From Methanomicrobia archaeon (lineage in GTDB: Archaea; Methanobacteriota_B; Thermococci; Methanofastidiosales; NM3): a stretch of 7,319 bases of DNA. This document shows, piece by piece, positions 1-5,286 of this stretch (position 1 is its first letter; each line of letters begins with the position of its first letter). The notes beneath the pieces were generated by a model, which was not told the origin of the DNA, did no database searches, and worked only from the letters and a program-made list of their open reading frames with translations. The stretch lies in contig DSAJ01000037.1 in the NCBI GenBank assembly GCA_011372835.1, positions 1 through 7,319 of the forward strand, given 5' to 3'. A program made the translations under genes and the position numbers.

Positions 1-1102
1 AAAGGGCGAGGCGGTGGTCGTCACCGCCGAGGAGGTCATCAATCTCGTCGAGGACGAGGGAGCGCGGCGCGCGGCCCGCGAGGTCGACGTTGTCACCACA
101 GGCACGTTCTCCCCAATGTGTTCTTCCGGTGTGTTTTTGAACTTTGGCCATGCAGACCCTCCTATACGCATGCAAAAGATCTGGCTCAACGACGTGCCCG
201 CCCACGGCGGGCTTGCCGCGGTCGACACGTACCTGGGAGCGACGAACCTGTCCGAAACGACGCCCGACTACGGCGGCGCACACGTCATCGAGGACCTCGT
301 GCGCGGCAGGAAGGTCATGCTCAAGGCGGCCTCCGGCGGCACCGACTGCTACCCGAGAAAGGAAGTCACCACCGATATCACCCTCCTCTCGATAAACGAG
401 GCGATCATGTTCAACCCCCGCAACAGTTATCAGAACTACAATGCGGCAGTCAACACGACGAAAAAGACGATTCGCACCTACATGGGGACACTCCTGCCTG
501 ACATGGGAAACGTCTCGTTTGCCACCTCGGGTCAGCTCAGCCCGCTGTTCAACGACCCCACATTCCGCTCGATCGGCATGGGGACCCGCATATTCCTCTG
601 CGGCGCGCAGGGAAACATCGCCTGGCATGGCACGCAGCACCGCCCGTCGGTCGTCGAGCGCGATGGGAAGACCATCATCGGCGGCGCGACGCTCTCGGTC
701 GTCGGCGACCTGAAGAAGATGTCGCCCGACTTCCTCCGGGCCGCGACATTCCCCGGCTATGGCGTCTCGATGTTTGTCGGTATCGGCATCCCCATACCAA
801 TACTCGACGAGGAGATGCTCAGGGCAACGGCCGTCACCGACGACGAGCTCTACACCCAGATCATCGACTACAGCTACCCGCACCGGCAGCGCCCGGCGCT
901 TGGCACGGTGAGCTACGGCGAGCTGAGAAGCGGCACGGTCACGCTCGATGGCAAAGAGATACGCACCTCGCCCCTCTCGAGCTACGCCAAGGCCCGCGAG
1001 ATCGCCCAAACCTTAAAAAAGGAGATCGAAGAGTCTCAATTCCTGCTTCAACGCCCCGCGTGGACGCTTCCGCGCGAAGGTGTCAACAATCACCTGGAAT
1101 GA
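1..1102 (+). CDS. Homocysteine biosynthesis protein, DUF39/HcyBio family (L-aspartate semialdehyde sulfurtransferase), 5'-truncated
   Basis: The reading frame is open at the left edge: codons for K-G-E-A precede the GTG at 14, which is an internal valine (KGEAVVVTAEEV), so the true start lies outside, probably about 15 codons upstream. The visible part reads through to TGA at 1100-1102. It matches the COG1900/DUF39 family, recognised from TTGTFSPMCSSG, FLNFGHADPPI and SGGTDCYPRKEV. Family members such as MA1821 of Methanosarcina convert aspartate semialdehyde plus sulfide-level sulfur into homocysteine in the cytoplasm. Two cysteines sit at positions 36 and 112 counted from the GTG, 76 residues apart. 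This fits the two functionally important cysteines of MA1821, thought to carry sulfur as a persulfide. The protein ends without the C-terminal CBS pair found in homologues such as MJ0100. The next gene encodes the partner ferredoxin. An A6G run at 1015-1021 lies near the 3' end. Family assignment is firm; the exact reaction is inferred from characterised homologues. Confidence 0.93.
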   Translation, partial: KGEAVVVTAEEVINLVEDEGARRAAREVDVVTTGTFSPMCSSGVFLNFGHADPPIRMQKIWLNDVPAHGGLAAVDTYLGATNLSETTPDYGGAHVIEDLVRGRKVMLKAASGGTDCYPRKEVTTDITLLSINEAIMFNPRNSYQNYNAAVNTTKKTIRTYMGTLLPDMGNVSFATSGQLSPLFNDPTFRSIGMGTRIFLCGAQGNIAWHGTQHRPSVVERDGKTIIGGATLSVVGDLKKMSPDFLRAATFPGYGVSMFVGIGIPIPILDEEMLRATAVTDDELYTQIIDYSYPHRQRPALGTVSYGELRSGTVTLDGKEIRTSPLSSYAKAREIAQTLKKEIEESQFLLQRPAWTLPREGVNNHLE

Positions 1103-1515
1103 ATGCCATGATAAAGCGAAAGGTCATCTTCACGTTCCCGCCCGAGATTGTGGAAAAGCCCATATCCCACACGCTGATGCGGGACTACGACTTGTGGGTC
1201 AACATACTCCGCGCCAAGATCGAGCCCAGCTCTGGCGGAAAGCTCGTCCTTGAGCTTCGTGGTGATGAGGACATGATCGAGCAGGGCATCGAGAGCGCTC
1301 GCCAGGCGGGTGCCGGCGTCACGCTGCTCGAACATGACGTGCTGTGGGACAAGGAGCTGTGCGTTGACTGCGGAGCCTGCATCTCGACATGCCCGACACA
1401 GGCACTTTCGCTTGACAGGGACAACTTCAAGCTCATCTTCGACTTCGACAAGTGCGTGGCCTGCGGCACGTGTGCCGATGTCTGTCCCGTCAAGGCGATA
1501 ACGATCGAATTCTAA
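1099..1515 (+). CDS. NIL-domain 2[4Fe-4S] ferredoxin, partner of the DUF39 homocysteine enzyme
   Basis: A 138-residue protein with two parts. Residues about 7-78 resemble the NIL domain (start KRKVIFTFPPEIVEKPI). Residues 82-138 hold two classical cluster motifs, CVDCGACISTCP (Cys 88, 91, 94, 98) and CVACGTCADVCP (Cys 119, 122, 125, 129), predicted to bind two [4Fe-4S] clusters. Homologues next to DUF39 genes (MA1822 in Methanosarcina acetivorans) are needed for homocysteine synthesis from aspartate semialdehyde and are thought to supply electrons. The ATG at 1099 overlaps the upstream stop as ATGA, suggesting translational coupling. A second in-frame ATG at 1108 (MIKRKV) would give 135 residues and is a real alternative. 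No strong Shine-Dalgarno precedes either; AAGGTG at 1077-1082 is rather far from both. A GTG at 1060 in the same frame is unlikely because it adds 13 residues unlike the family. The TAA at 1513-1515 overlaps the enolase stop. Confidence 0.93.
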   Translation: MNAMIKRKVIFTFPPEIVEKPISHTLMRDYDLWVNILRAKIEPSSGGKLVLELRGDEDMIEQGIESARQAGAGVTLLEHDVLWDKELCVDCGACISTCPTQALSLDRDNFKLIFDFDKCVACGTCADVCPVKAITIEF

Positions 1516-2810
1516 TACAGGTGCGGTGCCCGGAATCGGACCCCGTCGTAGACCGCGCCGTCACCAAGGTCCTCCTCGATGCGAAGCAACCGGTTGTACT
1601 TTGCCGTGCGCTCGCTTCGGCACGGCGCGCCCGTCTTTATCTGGGCGCAGTTGAGCGCCACGGCAAGGTCGGCGATGAACGTGTCCTCGGTCTCCCCCGA
1701 ACGGTGCGAGACGACAACGCCCCACTTGGAGCGCAGCGCGAGCTGCGCGGCGTCCCATGCCTCGGTGACCGTGCCAATCTGGTTGAGCTTGAGCAGCAGC
1801 GCGTTTGCGGCCCGTGATTCTAGGCCGGTCTCGATGCGCTCCGGATTCGTGACGAAGATGTCGTCACCAACGATCTGCACCTTTCTTCCCACCTTCGCCG
1901 TGAGCGTGGCGAAGCTGTCGTAGTCGTGCTCGGCAAACGGGTCCTCGAGCGACACGATGGGGTACGTGTCGATCATCTCGTAGTAGCGCTCGACGAGCTC
2001 GTCAGGGTCAAGCGTCTTTCCCTCGAGCTGGTACGTGCCGGCCTCGCGGTCGTAGAACTCGCTTGCGGCCGCGTCGATGGATATGCCCATCGTGTCATTG
2101 TAGCCGGTCTCCTCCATCGCCTCGACGAGCATCTCGAGCGCCTCGTCGACGCGTTTCATCGGCGGCGAGTAGCCGCCCTCGTCGCCCACGCCCGTTGCCG
2201 TCGCCCCGTAGCGCCTGGCAACGATCCTTTTGAGCTCATGATAGACCTCGCATATGGCCTGCAGCGCCTCGCCGTAGGTCTCAACGCCTGTGGGCATGAC
2301 CATGAACTCCTGCAGTTCGAGCTCCGCTGAGCCGTGGACCCCCGCGTTGAGCACGTTTGACATGGGCACCGGCAGCACGTGGGCCTGCGGACCGCCGAGG
2401 TAGCGGTAGAGCTCCATCTTGCACGTGTCGGCGGCGCATGCGGCACACGCCATCGAAACGCCGACGATGGCGTTCGCGCCGAGGCACGACTTGTCGTCGG
2501 TGCCGTCTGCATCGCGAAGCTCCTCGTCGATGAGGCGCTGGTCGGTCACGTCAAACCCAAGGATGCGCTCGGCGAGCACTTTATTTACGTTAGAAACAGC
2601 CTTTGTGACGCCCTTGCCTGCGAATCGTGAGCCGCCGTCGCGCAGCTCGAGGGCCTCATACGAGCCTGTCGAGGCGCCCGAAGGGACGATCGCGCGTCCG
2701 AATCCGTCCTCGGTCTCGACCTCCACCTCGACGGTGGGATTGCCTCGTGAATCTATGACCTCGCGGGCAGTGACGGCGCATATCTCATTATCCTCGTATT
2801 CGTAACGCAC
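1512..2810 (-). CDS. eno: Enolase (phosphopyruvate hydratase), GTG start
   Basis: Cytoplasmic enolase interconverting 2-phosphoglycerate and phosphoenolpyruvate; in an autotrophic archaeon it would serve mainly gluconeogenesis. With the GTG at 2810-2808 it is 432 residues, the usual length. Expected active-site elements are all present: the GAST loop (Ser47), His159, Glu168 in QEF, Glu211 in GDEGG, metal ligands Asp246, Glu289 and Asp316, Lys341 in LLKLNQIG, HRSGET at 369-374 and Lys392 in KTGAPCRSER. An in-frame ATG at 2846 would add 12 residues (MWSLKNICGDGT), but it overlaps the likely TATA box at 2845-2852. The GTG instead has GGAG at 2819-2822 with 8-nt spacing, so the shorter form is preferred. 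The stop TAG (1514-1512 on this strand) overlaps the stop of the convergent ferredoxin gene, leaving no room for an intergenic terminator. It is divergent from hel308, with no functional link implied. Confidence 0.96.
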   Translation of the reverse strand: MRYEYEDNEICAVTAREVIDSRGNPTVEVEVETEDGFGRAIVPSGASTGSYEALELRDGGSRFAGKGVTKAVSNVNKVLAERILGFDVTDQRLIDEELRDADGTDDKSCLGANAIVGVSMACAACAADTCKMELYRYLGGPQAHVLPVPMSNVLNAGVHGSAELELQEFMVMPTGVETYGEALQAICEVYHELKRIVARRYGATATGVGDEGGYSPPMKRVDEALEMLVEAMEETGYNDTMGISIDAAASEFYDREAGTYQLEGKTLDPDELVERYYEMIDTYPIVSLEDPFAEHDYDSFATLTAKVGRKVQIVGDDIFVTNPERIETGLESRAANALLLKLNQIGTVTEAWDAAQLALRSKWGVVVSHRSGETEDTFIADLAVALNCAQIKTGAPCRSERTAKYNRLLRIEEDLGDGAVYDGVRFRAPHLY

Positions 2811-2818
2811 CGTACCAT

Positions 2819-2822
2819 CTCC
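2819..2822 (-). promoter_or_regulatory. Ribosome binding site deciding the enolase start
   Basis: On the minus strand GGAG (within GGAGATGG) is followed by 8 nt and then GTG at 2810. The motif matches the archaeal 16S 3' end complement and favours the GTG over the upstream in-frame ATG at 2846. Confidence 0.65.
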
Positions 2823-2837
2823 GCAAATGTTTTTAAG
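2823..2837 (+). promoter_or_regulatory. Likely BRE/TATA for hel308, predicting a leaderless mRNA
   Basis: TTTTTAAG at 2830-2837 is preceded by GCAAATG, a plausible purine/A-rich BRE. Its centre lies about 26 bp before 2859-2860, exactly the hel308 ATG. No Shine-Dalgarno lies between the box and the ATG, which agrees with a leaderless transcript. It lies only 7 bp from the opposing enolase box. Confidence 0.45.
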
Positions 2838-2844
2838 AGACCAC

Positions 2845-2852
2845 ATTTAAAT
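2845..2852 (-). promoter_or_regulatory. Likely TATA box for enolase
   Basis: The palindrome ATTTAAAT is centred about 26 bp upstream of position 2822 on the minus strand. A transcript starting near 2822 would carry a very short leader that just contains the GGAG site before the GTG start. Because the box is symmetrical, its direction is inferred from the genes, and the flanking BRE is weak (GATAG side). Confidence 0.5.
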
Positions 2853-2858
2853 CTATCC

Positions 2859-4961
2859 ATGGAAATCGCCGACCTCGGCCTTTCTTCTCCCCATGTGAAA
2901 CGGTTCAAAAAGATGGGATATTCCACGCTCTATCCGACGCAGGAGGAGGCGGTCCGCACAGGGTTCCTCGAGGGAGGAAACATCGTCGTCGCGGTGCCCA
3001 CGGCATCGGGTAAGACACTGCTTGCCTACCTTGCCATCGCGCGCTGTGTCGAGCTCGGGGGCAGGGCCGTCTACGTCGTTCCTCTCAAGGCGCTTGCCGA
3101 GGAGAAGTATGCCGAGCTCAAGGAGCTTGGCGTCAAGGTAGCGCTTTCCATCGGCGACTACGATTCGCACGAGTCGTGGCTCAAGGACTACGAGGCCGTC
3201 GTGACGACATCGGAGAAGTTCGACTCGCTGCTGCGCCACGAGACGCGATTCTTTGACGACATCACGCTGCTCATCGCCGACGAGGTCCACCTCGTCCACT
3301 CGCTTCGACGAGGCCCGACGCTTGAGGTCGTGCTTGCAAAGATGCGTCACAAGCAGATCGTCGCGCTCTCGGCCACCGTCTCGAACGCCGAGGAGATCGC
3401 AGCGTGGCTCGATGCGCACCTCGTGGTGTCCGACTGGCGCCCTGTCGCGCTCAAGAAGGCGGTCTACTGCGAGGGCACGCTCGTCTACGAGGACACCACC
3501 ACCGCAGATGTTGAGGGCACGGGCGATGATACGGTGCGTCTCGTCTCCTACGGCGTCGCCGACGAGGGGCAGGTGCTCGTCTTCGTCAACTCGCGCAAGT
3601 CGACCCAGGCGGTGGCGCGTCGCATAGCGGCGAAGTTCAAGCGTGCGGGCATCGAGCTCGACGTGCCAAAGGTGTCCGACACGCCGCTTGGCGACGAGCT
3701 CGCTAAAGCGATGCGTTACGGCGCCGTGTTCCATCATGCTGGCATGGATCGTTCGGACCGTACGCTTGTGGAGCGTCTGTTTCGCGAAGGAGCGCTTCGC
3801 GCCATCGTCGCCACGCCCACGCTCGCGGCAGGCATCAACGTCCCTGCACGGCGCGTTATCATACGCGACTGGCGCCGATTCGACGCCAACCGCGGCTACG
3901 TGCCGATATCGAACCTTGAGATACAGCAGATGATGGGGCGTGCGGGAAGGCCGAAGTACGACACGACAGGCGAGGCCATCCTCATGGCGAAGTCGCCGGC
4001 ACAGGTGGAGACGCTCTTTGACGAGTATATAAACGCCCCCACCGAGCGCATCACCTCCAAGCTCTCGGCCGACGATGCGCTGCGAAGCCACGTACTGGCG
4101 CTGTGCGTCCCCTCCTCGACACGCGAGGGGCTCTTGACGTTCTTTTCCAAGACGCTCTATGCACACCAGTACGGCATCGACACGGTGATGGGCAAGGTCG
4201 ACGATACGGTACGATTCCTCTCGCTCCATGGCCTGCTCGCACAAAGCGACGACGCGCTTGACGCAACGCCGCTTGGCGCGCGGGTGAGCGAGCTCTACAT
4301 CGACCCCATGTCCGGCGTCGTGCTCCGCGATGCGCTGCGAAAGGACGCTACGGTCTTTGGCATGCTCCATGCGCTGTGCCATACGCCAGACATGCCGCGA
4401 TTCTACCTGCGAAAGGGAGACTCGGAGACGTACGACCTGCTGACCTACGAGATGCACGACGACTTCCTCGTCGAGGTGCCGGACTCCTGGTACGAGCCCG
4501 AGGAATACCAGTTCTTCCTCACCGAGGTCAAGACCGCCGCCATCCTCATGGACTGGATATCGGAGCGCTCGGAGCGCGAGGTCTGCGAGAAGTATGACAT
4601 AGGCCCCGGCGACCTGCTGCGCCTTCGCGACAACGCCGAGTGGATATGCTATGCCTACAAGGAGATCGCACGCGTGCAGTCGATGCCATGGCAGGCGATC
4701 AATCGCCTCGTCTACCGCATACGCCACGGTGTTGGCGAGGACCTGCTCGAACTCACGTCGGTCAAGGGCATTGGGCGGGTGCGTGCGCGAACGCTTTACA
4801 ATCTCAACATCCGTTCCGTACAGGACCTGCGCACCGTGCCGCTCGAACGCTTGCAGCGCATCCTTGGGAACAAGACGGCGATCAAGGTCAAGCAGGAGCT
4901 TGGCATCGTCGTGTCCGAACGCCGCCAGCAGGATGCGTCGCGGGACGGGACGCTTGAGTGA
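2859..4961 (+). CDS. hel308: Hel308-family ATP-dependent DNA helicase (superfamily 2)
   Basis: A 700-residue protein, close to the usual Hel308 length. Hel308 is a 3'-to-5' DNA helicase acting at stalled replication forks and in recombination. Motifs in order: a Q-motif-like region with Gln28 (LYPTQEEAV), Walker A VPTASGKT at 46-53, DEVH at 141-144 (the family usually has DEIH), SATVSN at 171-176, motif V ATPTLAAGINVPARR at 318-332 and motif VI QMMGRAGRP at 357-365. The C-terminal part (about 400-620) fits the winged-helix and ratchet domains. Residues about 630-685 form a helix-hairpin-helix-like domain (LTSVKGIGRVRARTLYN) containing an RVRAR segment like the arginine-rich element of this family. 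The ATG at 2859 is chosen because MEIADLGL fits the family N-terminus and the promoter spacing places transcription start at it. It is divergent from enolase. A 624-codon antisense frame covers most of it but is a codon-bias shadow. Helicase identity is near certain; Hel308 versus a closely related Ski2-like helicase is very likely. Confidence 0.95.
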   Translation: MEIADLGLSSPHVKRFKKMGYSTLYPTQEEAVRTGFLEGGNIVVAVPTASGKTLLAYLAIARCVELGGRAVYVVPLKALAEEKYAELKELGVKVALSIGDYDSHESWLKDYEAVVTTSEKFDSLLRHETRFFDDITLLIADEVHLVHSLRRGPTLEVVLAKMRHKQIVALSATVSNAEEIAAWLDAHLVVSDWRPVALKKAVYCEGTLVYEDTTTADVEGTGDDTVRLVSYGVADEGQVLVFVNSRKSTQAVARRIAAKFKRAGIELDVPKVSDTPLGDELAKAMRYGAVFHHAGMDRSDRTLVERLFREGALRAIVATPTLAAGINVPARRVIIRDWRRFDANRGYVPISNLEIQQMMGRAGRPKYDTTGEAILMAKSPAQVETLFDEYINAPTERITSKLSADDALRSHVLALCVPSSTREGLLTFFSKTLYAHQYGIDTVMGKVDDTVRFLSLHGLLAQSDDALDATPLGARVSELYIDPMSGVVLRDALRKDATVFGMLHALCHTPDMPRFYLRKGDSETYDLLTYEMHDDFLVEVPDSWYEPEEYQFFLTEVKTAAILMDWISERSEREVCEKYDIGPGDLLRLRDNAEWICYAYKEIARVQSMPWQAINRLVYRIRHGVGEDLLELTSVKGIGRVRARTLYNLNIRSVQDLRTVPLERLQRILGNKTAIKVKQELGIVVSERRQQDASRDGTLE

Positions 4962-4973
4962 TAAGAGAAATCA

Positions 4974-4979
4974 TTTTTT
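4974..4979 (+). terminator. Oligo-T tract, candidate terminator of hel308
   Basis: Six consecutive T residues start 12 nt after the hel308 stop codon. Archaeal RNA polymerase commonly terminates at T-rich tracts without a hairpin. No stem precedes it. Confidence 0.45.
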
Positions 4980-5106
4980 CCCCATATTGGACAAGGTGGT
5001 CATGCATGGCGCGCCCAACTGTTCTTGGAAAACAACAGCCCCCCCAGTCGGGACCGACCGTGCAGACAGAAAAGGTGCGAAAATACCTGCACTACATACC
5101 TTCTAT

Positions 5107-5208
5107 GAGGGGTGCGTGCCCTTTACGCGCGATACGCATCAGCGAGGTGAAACTCCCCGAACACGGGCGGCATCGATTGTATTCTGGAGCATCAGGAGGC
5201 ACGCCCTC
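5107..5208. repeat. Long-range inverted repeat with nested hairpins, possible structured RNA
   Basis: GCGTGCC (5114-5120) is the exact reverse complement of GGCACGC (5198-5204). After a 3-nt bulge the stem continues with GAGG (5107-5110) opposite CCTC (5205-5208), giving 11 pairs. Inside are CCCG-AACA-CGGG at 5156-5167 and a six-pair stem at 5128-5144 with one bulged A (CGCGAT, loop ACGC, ATC-A-GCG). Which strand, if any, is transcribed is unknown. It lies upstream of the beta-helix promoter, so it would not be that gene's leader. Confidence 0.3.
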
Positions 5209-5229
5209 GCTATCCCCGAACGTTTATTA

Positions 5230-5243
5230 GAAAAGTATATATA
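5230..5243 (+). promoter_or_regulatory. Archaeal promoter (BRE + TATA box) of the beta-helix protein gene
   Basis: GAAAAG (5230-5235) directly followed by TATATATA (5236-5243) is a very good BRE/TATA pair. The predicted start of transcription is near 5265, giving a leader of about 20 nt that contains the AGGTG ribosome site. The TATA is symmetrical, and GAGTAAG flanks it on the minus strand, so weak leftward activity is also possible. Confidence 0.75.
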
Positions 5244-5276
5244 CTTACTCATTGGATAGTCTATTTACAATTCATC

Positions 5277-5281
5277 AGGTG
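5277..5281 (+). promoter_or_regulatory. Ribosome binding site of the beta-helix protein gene
   Basis: AGGTG lies 5 nt before the ATG at 5287 and matches part of the archaeal Shine-Dalgarno consensus GGAGGTGA. It fixes the start together with the signal peptide that follows. Confidence 0.75.
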
Positions 5282-5286
5282 CATCT

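Larger units (their letters stand above)
4962..5286. other. Gene-poor spacer with inverted repeats
   Basis: About 325 bp separate hel308 from the beta-helix gene. After the T-tract the DNA is moderately GC-rich and holds short inverted repeats: CTGTT/AACAG at 5019-5038, GTCG/CGAC at 5048-5059, GTGCAG/CTGCAC at 5060-5092 and a longer-range pair at 5107-5208. It becomes AT-rich after about 5220, where the promoter lies. An ORF of 90 codons (4958-5230, GTG overlapping the hel308 TGA) exists, but it has balanced third positions unlike the neighbouring genes and no recognisable motif, so it is not called. A direct repeat TCCCCGAAC occurs at 5154-5162 and 5213-5221. Confidence 0.6.

Noticed and set aside
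1060..1098. GTG start at 1060 for the ferredoxin gene
   Set aside because: It would add 13 residues not typical of NIL-ferredoxins and extend the overlap with gene 1; the ATGs at 1099 or 1108 fit better.
2811..2846. Longer enolase form starting at ATG 2846
   Set aside because: The ATG lies within the likely TATA box, the extra 12 residues are unlike enolases, and the GTG at 2810 has a well-spaced GGAG.
2853..4727. A 624-codon open frame on the minus strand opposite hel308
   Set aside because: It mirrors a gene with strong helicase motifs. Its translation is rich in Arg, His and Val with no recognisable domain, as expected from antisense of GC3-biased codons, and it has no own promoter or ribosome site.
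5008..5015. Palindrome GGCGCGCC as a possible operator or attachment site
   Set aside because: A single GC-rich 8-bp palindrome is expected by chance in such DNA and nothing around it suggests integration or a regulator.
5154..5221. Direct repeat TCCCCGAAC (5154-5162 and 5213-5221) as a regulator site
   Set aside because: Only nine bases, two copies 59 bp apart, one inside the putative hairpin; not enough to claim an operator.
4958..5230. A 90-codon ORF starting with GTG that overlaps the hel308 stop (GTGA)
   Set aside because: The overlap looks like translational coupling, but third positions are only about half G/C, no motif or membrane segment is seen, and a T6 tract within it probably ends the transcript. 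A weak possibility remains.
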